Positions 23,495 to 35,065 of a DNA stretch of 64,000 nt are shown piece after piece. The stretch is from the NCBI GenBank assembly GCA_963682025.1, contig OY821520.1, positions 240,158,414 through 240,222,413 of the forward strand. Reading direction: 5' to 3'. Each line of letters opens with the position of its first letter. Position 1 is the stretch's first letter. Both the position numbers and the translations under genes were made by a program. This DNA is from Cordilura impudica (Eukaryota > Arthropoda > Insecta > Diptera > Scathophagidae). The notes beneath the pieces are model-generated. The model was given only the letters and a program-made list of their open reading frames with translations, ran no database searches and had not been told where the DNA came from.

Positions 23495-26400
23495 ACTTCT
23501 TAAAAAAGTACTTTTTCTTAAAAAAGTACTTTTTCTTAAAAAAGTACTTTTTCTTAAAAAAGTACTTTTTCTCAAAAAAGCATATTTTGTAAAAAAAAAA
23601 AATTAATTTTCTTAAAAAGTTCAATTCCTTTAAGGAGGACATTGCCATCAATAAGCCCTTTTAAAAAAAAACCCTTACTTCAAAAAGTACCTTTTCTTAA
23701 AAAAAAACACATTTTATTCAAAAAGTACCCTTTTTATAAAACAGTAAATTTGCTAAAAAAAAAAGTACATTTTTAAAAAAAAAAGTATCCTTTCTTCAAA
23801 TAGTACCTTTTCTAAGGAAAGTAAATTTTCTTCAAAAGTGCCTTTTTCTTTTAATAAAAAAATATATTTGCTTAAAAAACTCAATTTTTAAAAGAAAAGA
23901 CATTTTCATGATTGAGTTTGAAATCAATCAATCAAATGTTTTTATTTTAAAGCACTTAAAATTGTACTCTTTATTAAAAAAGACAATTTTCCTTAAAAAA
24001 ATATCTTTTTTTATTAAAACAACTTCCTAAGAAGTAGAAATTCTTAGATAGTAACTTTTCTTATAAAGTACATTTTCTTAAAAAGTACCTTTTCTTACAA
24101 ACTATTTTCTTATCAAAAACAACTTAAGAAAAGTAACTTTTCTTTAAACAGAGTATATTTTCTTTAAAAAGTATCTTTTCTTAAAAACTAAGTTTTCTTA
24201 AGAAATTACCTTTCCTTTAAAAAAGTATATTTTCCTAATAAATACTTTTCCTTTAAAAGAAAATGACCTTTTCTAAAAAATACTTTTTCTAAAAAATGTT
24301 ACCTTTATCTACCTCTTCTAAATAAGTACATTTTCTTAAAAAAGTAGTTTTACTAAAAAAAGTACCTTTTCCTAACAAGTTGTTTTTCTAACAAAGGACA
24401 ACTTTTCCTAAAAAGTACATTTTCTTAAAAAGTATTTAAAAACACCATTTTGTCTTTAAAAAGGTATTTTTTTTAAACTATATTTTCTTAAAAAAGTACC
24501 TTTTCTTAAAAAAGTGCCTTCTCTTAAAAAATATCTTTTTTACAAAAAGTAACATTTCTTTAAAAAGTACTTTTATAAGAAAAAAATTTTTTTTTTCTTA
24601 AAAAATATATATTTTATATTTTTCCTAAAAAGTACCTTTTTTTAAATAAGTAGTTTTACTACAAAAAGTACCTTTTCCTAACAAGTAGTTTTTCTAACAA
24701 AGGACAACTTTTCCTAAAAAGTACATTTTCTTAAAAAGTATTTAAAAAAACACCATTTTGTCTTTAAAAAAGTACTTTTTTTTAAACTATATTTTCTTAA
24801 AAAAGTACCTTTTCTTAAAAAAGTGCCTTTTCTTAAAAAATACCTTTTTTACAAAAAGTAACATTTCTTTAAAAAGTACTTTTTATAAGAAAAATTTTTT
24901 TTTCTTAAAAAAAATATATTTTATATTTTTCCTAAAAAGTACCTTTTCTTTAAAAAGTAACTTTTCTTAAAAACTAAATTTCCTTAAGAAATTACCTTTC
25001 CTTTAAAAAGTGTATTTTCTTAATACAGTATCTTTTCCTAATAAATACTTTTCCTTTAAAAAAAAGGACCTCTTCTAAAAAAGTACATTTTCTTAAAAAT
25101 GTAGTTTTACTAAAAAAAGTACCTTTTCCTAACAAGTAGTTTTTCTAACAGAGGACAACTTTTCCTAAAAAGTACATTTTCTTTAAAAAAGTATTTTTTT
25201 TAACTATATTTTCTTAAAAAAGTGCCTTTTCTTAAAAAAGTGCCTTTTCTTCAAAAATACCTTTTTTACAAAAAGTAACATTTCTTTAAAAAGTACTTTT
25301 TATAAGAAAAATTTTTTTTTCTTAAAAAAAAAATATTTTTTTTCAAAAATTAGTTTTCCTAAAAAGTACCTTTTCTTAAAAATTACATTTTCTTTAGAAG
25401 TATCTTTTCTTAAAAAAGCAACTTTCCTAAAAAAGCAGCTTTCTTAAAAAGTAAAATTTAAAAATTTATTTTTAAACACACCTTTTTTAAATACTTTTTT
25501 TCAAAAATGCCTTTTTTAAAAAGCTCCTTTTCTTAACAAAGTACGATTTTTAAAAAAGCAAATTTACAAAAAAGTTACATTTTCATTAAAAAGAACCTTT
25601 CCTTAAAAAAGTGAATTTTCTTAAAAAAGTAAATTTTCCTCAAATAAGTACATTTCCTTAAAAAAGTTAATTCTCTTTAAAAAAAAAGTTTCTTTTCTTA
25701 AAAAAGTACATTTTCCTCAAATAAGTACATTTCGTTAAAAAAGTTAATTCTCTTTAAAAAAGTTTCTTTTCTTCAAAAAGTTCCCTTTCTTCAAAAAGTA
25801 AATTTTCTTCGAAAAGTATATTTTCTGAAAATACTATATTTTCTTAAAAAAGTATATTTTCTTTAAAAAAAATTTATTTGTTCAAAAAAGTACCTTTTAT
25901 TAAAAAGTTAAAAAAAAAACATTTCTTAAAAAGATTAACTTTTCTTAAAAAATGGTTTCTCTTAAAAACTGAATTTTCGTAAAAAAGTATATTTTGCTAA
26001 ACTAATTTTTCTTAAAAAAGTATCTTTGCTTAAAAATGTAAACTTGCTTACTTGTCTTAAAAAATGTCTATTAAAAAAATATAGTTTCTTAAAAAAATAC
26101 TTGTCCTAAAAAGTACCTCATCTTAAAAAGTACCTTCTCTTAAAAAGTCCCTTTTAAAAAAAATTTCTTAAAAAAGTACCATTTCTTAAAAAAGTAAATT
26201 TTCTTGAAAATGTACCTTTTCTTAAAAAATTACCTCTTTTTTAAAAAAGTAACTTTTCTTAAAAAAGTGGCTTTTATTAAAAAGTCTACTTTCTTAAAAA
26301 AAATCTTTTCTTAAATAAAAAACTTTTCCTAAAAAGTACCATTTCTTAAAAAGTATTACTTAAAAACAATCTTTTAAAGAAAAACCTTTTCTTACAAAGG

Positions 26401-26605
26401 AACCCTTTCTAAAAATCTACATTTTCTTAAAAAGTATTTTTTCTTTAAAAAAAAGGTACCTTTTCTTAAAAATTACTCTTTCTTAAATCGTACATTTTCT
26501 TAAAAACTACTTTTTTAAAAAGGAACCTTTTCTTAAAAAACAACGTTTTCTTAAAAACAAAATTTTCTTAATGAGTACTTGTTCTTTAAAATAGCACCTT
26601 TTTTA
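23495..26605. repeat. GTAC-centred 18-bp satellite, block 4, with higher-order repeats
   Basis: About 3.1 kb of CTTAAAAAAGTACCTTTT units, the reverse complement of the 3-8 kb blocks. The start (23515-23580) has near-perfect 18-bp repeats; the rest is degenerate. A longer segment containing CCTAACAAGT...CTAACARAGGACAAC recurs at 24371, 24677 and 25128, so larger segments were duplicated (offsets about 306 and 451 bp). The open frames at 23406-23651 and 24758-24970 are satellite artefacts. Confidence 0.85.
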
Positions 26606-27397
26606 TATCCTCCACACGTCAGTGGCAGAGGGTATATATAGGTTTGTCATTCCGTTTGTAACGCATTGAAATAAATTCCTGAGACCCCAAAAAAATATAT
26701 TTTCTTGATCCTTATAACAAGGGAAGCTGATTTACCGATGACCGTCTGTCCGTCTGTCTGTGGAAATCACGATCACGCCGTCAATATATAAGCTAGACCG
26801 ATCGTTTTTGTATAAAATCGTTTATTAACATCCCAAAGGAGTTGCTATTTAAAATCTTCAAAATCGGTTGCAGGGGTCACGAGATATGAATGAAACTTTG
26901 AAAAAAATTCTTGCAAAATAAAATTTTTCAGTGTGTTTGTTGTTTTTCTTAAGATATGTTGTAAATGTTGTAATTCTTCGTACTGTTGAAGTCATTACAG
27001 TTGTGTGTATATTAATACTGCACGTGTCACATTGGCCTAAGCAAGTTTTACCACATATTTTTTTTATCATTAAAATTAAATAATAAAAATTGATAAAAAA
27101 TAAAAAATGGAAAATGAAAAATGAAAAAAGGAAAATTAAAAATGAAAATTGAAAAATGAAAATTGAAAAATTAAAAATTAAAAATAGAAAATGGAAAATG
27201 AAAAATGGAAAATGAGAAATGGAAAATGGAACATGAAAAATGAAAATTGAAAAATGGAAAATGGAAAATGAAAAATTAAAATTGAAAAATGAAAAATTAA
27301 AAATGAAAAATTGAAAACGGAAAACGGAAAACGAAAAACGAAAAATTACAAATGGAAAATTAAAAATGAAAAATGAAAATTGGAAAATGGAAAATGG

Positions 27398-27428
<31 letters not shown>

Positions 27429-27864
27429 TGAAAAATGGAAAATGGAAAGTGAAAAATGAAAAATGGAAAATGAAATATGGAAAACGAAAACTTTAAAATT
27501 AAAAATGGTAAATGAAAAATTAAAAGTTAAAAATTAAAAACGAAAAATGGAAAGTGAAATATGGAAAACGAAGAATAGAAAATGAAAATATAAAAATGAA
27601 AAATAAAAAATGGAAAATGAAAGAAAAATGGAAAACGGAAAATGAAAAATGGAAAATGGAAAATGGAATATGAAAAATGAAAAGTGGAAAATGGAAAATG
27701 AAAAATGGAAAAGAGAAATTAAAAATTAAAAACTAAAAATGAAAAACGAAAGATGAAAATTGAAAAGTGAAAAATGGAAAATGATAAAAAAAATGAAAAT
27801 TGAAAATGAAAAAGGTGGAGGGTATCAAAGATTCGGCCCAGCCGAATTTAACACTATTACTTGT
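26606..27864 (+). mobile_element. DINE-1/Helentron-like element, family A, copy 3
   Basis: Starts TATATCCTCCACACGTCAGT, has the GACCGTCTGTCCGTCTGTC block near 26740, a GRAAAAT heptad array at about 27095-27812, and ends GGTGGAGGGTATCAAAG, TTCGGCCCAGCCGAA, ACTTGTT. It interrupts the GTAC satellite, which resumes directly at 27868 in the same orientation with no target duplication. The 26858-27070 frame on the other strand is not coding. Confidence 0.8.
27095..27812 (+). repeat. GRAAAAT heptad array in DINE copy 3
   Basis: Shorter (about 0.7 kb) and more variable version of the array in copy 1, in the same place within the element. Confidence 0.85.
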
Positions 27865-27867
27865 TAA

Positions 27868-28066
27868 AGAGCAACTTTTCTTAAAAAAGTACCTTTTCTT
27901 AAAAACTAAATTTCCTTAAAAAAGTACCTTTACCTAAAAAGTAACTTTTCTAAAAAAGTGCCGTTTCTTTAAAAAAATACTTTTTCTTAAGAAAGTACCT
28001 TTTTTTAAACAAGTACCTTTGCTTAAAAAGTGCCCGTTCTTAAAGAAGTAACATTTCTTAAAAACA
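27868..28066. repeat. GTAC satellite, continuation of block 4
   Basis: CTTAAAAAAGTACCTTTTCT units resume after the DINE insertion for about 200 bp and then stop. Confidence 0.8.
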
Positions 28067-29479
28067 TATTGGTCGTAATGTTGAATTTAAGACACAGGTC
28101 GAGTGCATTAAATATTCAACCAAATATAACAGTATTTTTTTGATTTTGATTTATGTGAATATGTCTTTTAAAAATGCCATAAAATGCATTGAATGCATTT
28201 CACGCTGTCATATGGAAGTTATAAAAAAAAGTAATAAAAATTTGGACAGATTTTTTTGCTGTTTGATTTTTTTTTTTCGTTTGTTTTTGTTTTCATAACA
28301 TACAAGTTTTTGTGTGCTTCGCTATAAAGACTGGAATATTATAAGTTGTATGGGTACGATATGGTACGAGAATGATGTTTGGCTTCCAGCCAACTATTAA
28401 AGTTCAAGTTTGTAAAATTTTGAATAATAAAAATATTAAAATATATATATATATATATACATATATATTAGGGTGGCCCATTTATTTTTACTCCATGGGC
28501 TCATAGCGATTCTGGTCCTATGGGCCATAACAAGTATTTTTGCCCAAGGAACCATACCTCTAAAATCATTTTGGAACCCTCCAAAATTTCGATGAAAAAA
28601 TCGATTTATGTCGTATGTGGGTACCCCATATAAAATTATGTGCCCACGGAGATTTTTTCGGCCCCCTATATATATATTTGTGTAAACATTACATACGAAC
28701 ATAATGTAAATTGGCTACGGCAATTAAACAAAATATTAAAATTATAGACAACCACAAATTGTTTAAACGATTGCAAAAATATTAAAAATGTAATAATGTT
28801 TGACTTTTATTTATTTTAAATGGCCTAAAAACACAAATACATGGTTTTTTAACTGAATTTTCATTTTGTTAAAAAATATGTATTAAAAAAAAATTTTAAT
28901 ATGGAATGTACTAAAAATTAGGAAGTCTATTCCAATATACAAAAGGGTGAAAATGGTTCGCATTGCCGGCCTAGATCTGAGTTGAAAAAAAGTCTTTACT
29001 ATTGACAATTATATTTGATCTGCATAATTCTGTTTAACTCAATTGCCCTCTTCTGTGATTAAAGCAATCGATTCTGAATAATTTTTCCTTATGTTACAGA
29101 AGGATTTTAATTTTCCAAAAAAACTTTAAGATACCGCAAACTTCTGTTAAGTGAAATGTTTTAGTTTTTTTTAATTTTTTTTTTAAGAATTAAGAATACT
29201 TAAGAATACGTTTTTTAGTGAATTTTCCAGAAAAAAATCTGCAGATTTTAAGGACTTTTCCTCAAAACTTATTCTCCTGAAAACTTTTTTTTTTGCGGAG
29301 AATATGCGATATTTTGTCTGAATTATTTTTACTTCAAATCGTATTTTTAAGAAACATCTTCCATTAAACAACCATGAGTTATTTATTAAGGTAGTTTTCT
29401 TTATTAAAAATATGACTTTTTTATTTAAAAAAATCTTAAAACATCAAACAAGTTTTTTTCTTAAGATGGGTTAACGATT
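28067..29479. other. Unassigned sequence with one transposon-like end
   Basis: Mostly AT-rich. A TA run (28440-28467) leads into TTAGGGTGGCCCATT, the start of a ~190-bp block richer in G+C (to about 28660). Its first bases match the TAGGGTGGCC terminus of the long-inverted-repeat element at 15600, so it may be a fragment of a related DNA transposon. The open frame at 28436-28702 overlaps it without a recognisable domain. The remainder to 29479 shows nothing I can name. Confidence 0.4.
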
Positions 29480-29693
29480 TAATTTAAATATAAAATAGAT
29501 AATTTTTTTCTTTTTTTAAGTAGACATGATCCGATTATGTATGGAATAAAACATCCCTTTCTCTTTTGATGGAATATTCTATGACATTTTGATAAAGATG
29601 TAGCTCTATGTCTCCCGATGACGCATTGGATCTCGGCCTTCAGCTCAAAAATTGTATGCGGTTTATTCACATAGACCTGAAATTACAAAAACC
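29480..29693 (-). pseudogene. Mariner-like transposase, C-terminal part
   Basis: Minus-strand reading VYVNKPHTIFELKAEIQCVI continues into a frameshifted CHRIFHQK-type tail. This is the end of the mariner-family transposase that normally follows the CDLTPLDFFLWG box. The other part of the same gene lies at 32756-32968, on the far side of the Transib. Element copies end shortly after this point. Confidence 0.75.
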
Positions 29694-29698
29694 CGGCG
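29694..29698 (+). repeat. Transib target duplication CGGCG, left
   Basis: CGGCG directly precedes the CACAGTGGACCA terminus and recurs directly after the other terminus at 32751-32755. A 5-bp GC-rich duplication of this form is the known hallmark of Transib insertion. Confidence 0.85.
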
Positions 29699-30389
29699 CA
29701 CAGTGGACCATTTGACGAGAAGGCGGTCAAAAATCTATAACTTTTGATTGGATTGGAATTTTGATATGCGGTTTTTTTTTTTTTGTTTGTTAGGTGAGAC
29801 TTTAGCCTTTAAGTTTTGCTATAAAACGTAATTCTCGATCGTAAATAAAAAAAATTACGGAGGGTTTAAAATACATTTTCATTTGTAGTTGAATTTAAGT
29901 ACAAAAGTGAAGTGTTAAAAGCTAAAAAAAGGTTTTTTTTAATAAAATGTCTTATTTTTTCAGTTAATTTTACAACTAATACTTTTTAACAATTTTTTAA
30001 GTTAATTTTTTCAGAAAATGCCAAACTTTGGCCCCCGTAAACTTTTTAGTCCTAATGTGCACAAGGGTCAAAGGTTGTTTTTTTTTTTTTTTTTTGAAAG
30101 ATCCCGAGTTAAAATATAATTTATTAAGCAGCGAACGTAAAAGTTACCTTATATTGGTTCAAGATAGAGAAGTTTCAATGAAAAACTCGTATGTTTTTGC
30201 TTTAGTTAAATATTTTTTTATTGTCTTTTTAAATTTACGAAATATAACAATTTTTATTGTAAATTTACAAAATATATAAATTTTTAAATCAAGAAAATTT
30301 TTTAACTAGGTATATATAAAAAAAAGTGTAACTTATTGTTAGTGTAATGAAAAAGTACTATAAATCAACCAATTTTAGTAAAAATTTCT

Positions 30390-31883
30390 TCTAAATAGCC
30401 TTGATTTTCATCTTCTAGAAGTTGTTTAGCTTCTTCGTCTAATTCAGGTAGTTTTCCATTTTTGACGAATGTTGGACATATATGGATCTGAAGTGCACAA
30501 CAAAATAGTGATAAGGTCTTCATTAGTACAACATCTGGACATTTTCCTTGTGTTGTGCTCGCGAAAGAATCTGTAGTCTTTGTTCCTTTTTTCTTGCGCT
30601 TCTTCAGATAGATCTCCTATTGGTATCATATTGTTTTGAATTATTTGTTCCCTATGGTACAAAATTTTATGAATTGTGGATGGCATATATCTCCAAAAGT
30701 ATTTTCCATTATAAAGTATAACCAGCTGTTTTATTGGCGTACTCTCCAAATTTTTTTTGCATTTATCTTTCTGCTGCATGCTAGAACTTGTAATATGATT
30801 TTGAATCGTCTTATTAATTCCTGATCTACACCTGTGATAGATGCTGCAGTTTCCGGATCGGAAAAAAATCTCCTTGCAGTATTTCCATCATTTGTGTTTC
30901 CTTTCCCTTGTTTTGGTTGGTCGATTACGTGGCCTAGCTGTAGATATTTTTTTTCTTTTTTCTTAACTTTCTTTGTTTTTTCTCACTGTTTCGCCTAACG
31001 GACCAAATTCCAAATCATAACCCAATTTAAGAATATGCGCCATGAAACGTATTCTAGCCTGAAGAGGGGACATTCCACATTGACGTTGACATTCCACATT
31101 GACGTTGACTTTGTTCCAGTTAAAGCTTGTGCAACTTTTCCATCAATCATTGTGAGACACATTTTAAAATGTACTTCAATGTCTTGGTCATCAAATTTAA
31201 ATATTACTGGTTGAAGTTCCTTAATTTGATCTTTTATTTTTTGAACTTCTTCAGTTATGACATCTTTGGTTTCCTTTTTTGAATGCAAATTTTATTGGTC
31301 TGCAATACTTTGTTGAAGAAGGAATTTCATTTTCCATATATCAATTTCTGTTGCTCTACTAGTTTACGGCTCTGAGACGCTATACCTTTTTGTTAAGCGC
31401 AATGGAACGAAAGATACCATAAATAAATTAGCATCTGATGAATTTTCGGCATTAAATTGCTTGTATTGTTTCTGACCAGAGGATCCATCACATCCCCATT
31501 TAGAAATTAAAGTACTGCTGCCATTACCAATTTTTTTTAAATGATCAATATCAAGCGTATTTAGCAATCGTTCTGCAGTATGTTCAAGGAGATCTTGCAA
31601 TTTTATTTCTGCTGATGTTGAAGTGATACTAATAGCAGATTGTGAAGGTAAGCATTCTTTTTTGGCAGAAACTAAATCTCGATACTCTGGAAAAATCCAA
31701 CAATTCTTTTCATTGGTTCGCTTCCGCAATTCCTTATATTGCTTTTTGGTCAATTTCAAATCCAAAAATAGGGCGAACGCTTCTTCCGGCGTAAATTTCT
31801 TATCTTCAATTGGTGTAGGAATGCTTTTCGAAATCCTCTTTGTGCGCCTTGGGCTCGTTTCTACTATTTTTTCAATTATTTAA
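30390..31883 (-). pseudogene. Transib transposase (RAG1-core-like), disrupted
   Basis: A cut-and-paste DDE recombinase that would bind the CACAGTG ends. Frames in order: PEEAFALFLDLKLTKKQY and WIFPEYRDLVSAKKEC (31.8-31.6 kb); WGCDGSSGQKQYKQF with the first catalytic D (~31.49 kb); HFKMCLTMIDGKVAQALT with the second D (~31.15 kb); MPSTIHKILYHREQIIQ and LSEEAQEKRNKDYRFFREH with the catalytic E (~30.6 kb); and a CTSDPYMSNIRQ tail. The triad residues are all present, yet the gene is dead: stops after SVSEP (31364) and near 31288, and a 19-bp tandem duplication at about 31073-31110 that shifts frame at the expected Cys-rich step. N-terminal coding-like sequence reaches about 32050, where the DINE piece interrupts it. 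Confidence 0.8.
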
Positions 31884-32053
31884 TTTTATTTTTTTTTTTA
31901 TTTTGGGTTGGTTGAATTTGGTGCAAAAATGAATCCTTAATAATTCTTTGAGAAATTTCTTCATTGATATTCTCCAGCTTGCGCCTTCGAGATCTTTCAC
32001 TACATCCGTCAATTGGTTTTGCTGGTGACGACCAACTTTTGTATTCATATAAC

Positions 32054-32198
32054 TCAGACGGACGGACGGACATCGTTTAATCGACTCAGAAAGTGTTTTT
32101 GAATCGATCCGTATAATAAAAGATGGATAAAGGTCCAATATTTTTGGCAGTTACAAACATCACTTCAAACTTAATATATCCTAACCACATAGTGGACA
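32054..32198 (-). mobile_element. DINE-like family B fragment inside the Transib
   Basis: Minus-strand reading resembles the first ~140 bp of family B elements: CCACTATGTGG-like start (eroded), 'gttacaaacatcac' region, GATTCAAAAACACTTTCTGAGTCG and CGATGTCCGTCCGTCCGTCTG. The remainder of the element is missing. Confidence 0.55.
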
Positions 32199-32750
32199 AC
32201 TTCTGTATTCATAAATTTTGCAGAAAATATCTAACCTTGGGTCAGAAAAATTGTTCAGGCGCACACGGGCGGAAACTGGCGGGTGTATAATGGGGTATAG
32301 GAGTATAGGGGAGGGTTCGGACTATAGAAGAGTGCTAGATTTTTTCTGACTGCTTTTGACTGGCAGGAGTTATGCTCGATTAAGTAGGAGATTTTCGGAA
32401 AATATGGATTTTTTAAATTTGGGAATGACTCAGTGATTTTACATTTTTAACATTCATAGTATGGAAGCTACAAAATTATACAAAATTTATTTCACTTCAA
32501 AATCTTTTAAATCAAAAAAGTTACAGTCATTCAAAAATAAAAATTTACAAAGAAATTTTTAATTTTAGCAAAATACTGAGAAAGCCCATTTTCGAAGACC
32601 CTGTTCGCTGTGATATAGTTGAGATAGAGTCGCAATTTCTTGGCTCCCGAGCTTTACTAGTATTTACTTTCAAATGAATAACATAACTTTAAAATCGGTA
32701 ACAAAAAAAAAATGATTTTTGGCCGCCTTCTCAAAATATGGTCCACTGTG

Positions 32751-32755
32751 CGGCG
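32751..32755 (+). repeat. Transib target duplication CGGCG, right
   Basis: Identical to 29694-29698, directly after the terminal CCACTGTG. Confidence 0.85.
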
Positions 32756-32968
32756 TTAAATCGCACCATATTGGCGGCCTATTGCTTTCGGAATTTCGGG
32801 AGATAATTCGATCTGGAAATCGTTGTTCCAATAAATAGATTGTTTTGTACTCGGTGGGGTGTCCCGCTGAAGCCACACATCTTTCAGATTCATACCATCT
32901 ATAAGAACTCCGTTATCATGTTCTTGTAACGAATGCCATTCACAGTCGTGCACTCCTATTAGATCACT
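32756..32968 (-). pseudogene. Mariner-like transposase, catalytic segment
   Basis: Minus-strand frames read NLKDVWLQRD (second catalytic D of the mariner triad), then in a shifted frame LEQRFPDRIISRN and PPIWCDLTP (third D). The reading is cut by the Transib at exactly the point where LDFFLWG should follow, and resumes at 29693 with a VYVNKP segment. At least one frameshift separates WLQRD from EQRFPDR. The N-terminal helix-turn-helix half is absent, ending near the hAT terminus at 32975. Confidence 0.75.
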
Positions 32969-33239
32969 CTATAGCAGGCCTGGGCAAAGTACGGCCCGTT
33001 AGCTGGTTTTGAGCGGCCCACTAATGCCTTTCACAAAAGAAGTTAAGTTTCAAAATTTGATATGAATATCGTAAAAGGAAAATATTTCAAAACGAAAAAA
33101 TTTATATTTTTTTATTAAATCATTAAAAATGACAAACATTATTTGTGTTTCCACTTTTTTAGAATTTTATCACCCTTTCATTACTTGCTAGAGCAATTTT
33201 ATTTTAAAGCAATAATTAAATCAATATAATAATGTTCAA

Positions 33240-33420
33240 GGCATTCTGAGATTATATTTGAATTTTTTTCTCGCAATTCTTTTTTTGTATTCCTCGAAAC
33301 ATATTTCTAGCCTGGCATGCTGAGATTATATTTGAATTTTTTTTTTTTTTTGGCAATTATTTTATTCCGTGAAATATTTTATTGGCATGGCATACTGAGA
33401 TTAAATTTGTTGTTAAATTT
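33240..33420. repeat. 75-bp tandem repeat, about 2.5 copies
   Basis: CTGAGATTATATTTG recurs at 33246, 33320 and 33395, i.e. spacing 74 and 75 bp, within the leader of the hAT element. Confidence 0.7.
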
Positions 33421-33593
33421 GTGTTAATAATTAAATAACGACACTAATTTAACAAAAATTTTGTAATTTGTCAGTAAGATAACAATCTGTGTCAGTGCAA
33501 TACGTTTGTGGTTACAAGATATATGTATACGCGTTTAAAAATATTATTTTAAATTTAGTGTACTTATAAAATAATAATAGATATACCATAAAA

Positions 33594-34083
33594 ATGAATA
33601 GAAATATTGATCAATAGTGCCGCGTTTTTAAGGAAGAGTGCAAAAGTACATATTTTTTTACTGCATTGAAAAATAAGGCCATCTGTCTCATTTGTCAGGA
33701 AAGTCTCGCAGTTTTTAAAGAGTATAATATTAGGAGACATTTTACTACTAAACACTCAGAATATGGATCCGACTTAACTCCCCTAGTCAGAAAAACAACT
33801 GCTGATAAGTTAGCCGCAAATTTATCTCTGCAAGGAAATTTTTTTGTGCGCCAAAATGCTGAACAAGAAGCTGTTACAACAGCTAGTTTTATTGCTTTGA
33901 AAATAGCCAAAAACAACAAACCATTTTCGGGTGGACAATTTATTAAGGAATGCATGCTTGCAGCAAGTAGTTTTATATGCCCTGACATGGAAAATAAATT
34001 CGAAAGTGTAAGTTTATCACGACGAACTATTACGCGACGTATTGAATGTATTGATGGTAATTTAAATCAGCAACTATTAGGCG
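33594..34083 (+). pseudogene. hAT transposase N-terminus with BED-type zinc finger
   Basis: One frame from ATG at 33594 contains a stop at 33615 and then reads CRVFKEECKSTYFFTAL, CLICQESLAVFKEYNIRRH..TKH (a C-x2-C...H-x4-H BED finger), a spacer, then NKPFSGGQFIKECM and SLSRRTITRRIECIDGNLNQQL. This order matches hAT transposases related to vertebrate GTF2IRD2/ZBED proteins, where the finger binds the transposon ends. The catalytic core, insertion domain and C-terminal dimerisation region are missing because the sequence breaks off into an unrelated tandem repeat near 34083. The start is uncertain because of the early stop. Confidence 0.8.
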
Positions 34084-34500
34084 TGGCCAGTCAAAATAAT
34101 ATGGTGACCTTTCCCGGAGTACAGAGATCGTGCGCACCAAATTTTAGAGAAATCCGTTGAAAAATAAAAATTTTTATAGCAAATAAATATACCAAAAAAC
34201 AGAAAATGAATTTTGTATAAAAAGTGGGCGTAAAAGTAGGCGTGGCCGAAGAATCACATGGTGACCTTTCCTGGAGTACAGAGATCGTGTGTGCCAAATT
34301 TCAGAGAGATCCGTTGAAAAATAAAAATTTGTATAGCGAACAAATATACCAAATAACAGCAAATGAACTGTATACAAAAAGTGGGCGTAAAAGTAGGCGT
34401 GGCTGGTAAGAATCATATGGCGACATTTCCTGGAGTACAGAGATCGTGCGTACCAAATTTTAGAGAAACCCGTTGAAAAACAAAAAATTTTATAGAAACA
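34084..34500. repeat. 158-bp tandem repeat, nearly three copies
   Basis: A unit containing GTGACCTTTCCTGGAGTACA, GAGATCGTG and GTGGGCGTAAAAGTAGGCGT starts at about 34104, 34261 and 34420 (spacing 157 and 159 bp). The last copy is cut short. It truncates the hAT transposase. The frames at 34091-34595 on the minus strand follow the repeat and are not a gene. Confidence 0.8.
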
Positions 34501-35065
34501 AACAAACAAGTGACCCAACTTTTGAAATCGATGTGTTTCGATCGGGATGAAATTTGCACCAAGGTTAGTCCTATTGGATAGTAGTTTAGACACAATTTTT
34601 CAACAAAATCGGTCCAGAACTCTCTGAGTTAGAGGGGTCAAAATTTGACATTTTGGCCAAACAGGAGTTTTTCTCATCCATGTAAATTTTTACCTATTGT
34701 ACTTAGCAACATTTGTCTCAAATAGTTTAGATAGCTATTTCTCCGATCTTTCGGAAAAAAATAAAAAAAAAATAAAAAAATTTTTGCCTTTTTTTTTTTG
34801 AAAATCAAAAATTTTTTTTTGATTTTTTTTTTTTAAAGTTTCTTTTTTTTTTCTGCTCAAAAGAAAACTTAGTTAGGTTCTTTCCTTTAAGACAACGGTT
34901 TTTGAATTTTTTTCCTTTTATTGTGTAAGTGTTTCTTAAACCATAAAAATAAGGCATTACTGAGAAACTAGACAAATTAACCTTTCCGACGGTATGAAAC
35001 ATACCTAACTAAAATTTTATACCTTCGATACTGTAACACCCGCAATATGTTAACCTCAGGAAAAA
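34501..35065. other. Unassigned sequence, probably repeat-derived
   Basis: The first ~230 bp (AAATCGATGTGTTTCGATCGG..., CAACAAAATCGGTCCAGAAC...) has the look of a dispersed element body attached to the tandem repeat. Then come long A and T runs (34760-34860) and a GTATGAAACATACCTAAC stretch. No gene is seen. Confidence 0.35.

Larger units (their letters stand above)
29699..32750 (-). mobile_element. Transib-superfamily DNA transposon (3.05 kb)
   Basis: Both ends begin CACAGTGGACCAT; the inverted repeats continue inward about 40 bp with the 'gagaaggcggycaaaaat' block. It is flanked by CGGCG on each side. CACAGTG is also the heptamer of vertebrate V(D)J recombination signals, in line with the known origin of RAG1 from Transib. 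It carries a broken transposase on the minus strand and a DINE fragment at 32054-32198, and has itself landed inside a mariner transposase gene. The non-coding 29.7-30.4 kb part is AT-rich with long A/T runs. Confidence 0.85.
32975..34083 (+). mobile_element. hAT element (BED-finger/GTF2IRD2-type), 5' half
   Basis: The terminus CAGGCCTGGGCAAAGTACGG matches the CAGG..TGG/CTCAAA..ACGGCCC ends typical of Charlie/Buster-like hAT elements. It runs through an untranslated leader with a 75-bp tandem repeat into a transposase N-terminus and is cut off at about 34083 by a 158-bp tandem repeat. No right terminus or target duplication is visible, so the element is truncated. Confidence 0.7.

Noticed and set aside
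23515..23580. CRISPR-like array of near-perfect repeats
   Set aside because: Direct 18-bp tandem units without unique spacers, in insect DNA; simple satellite.
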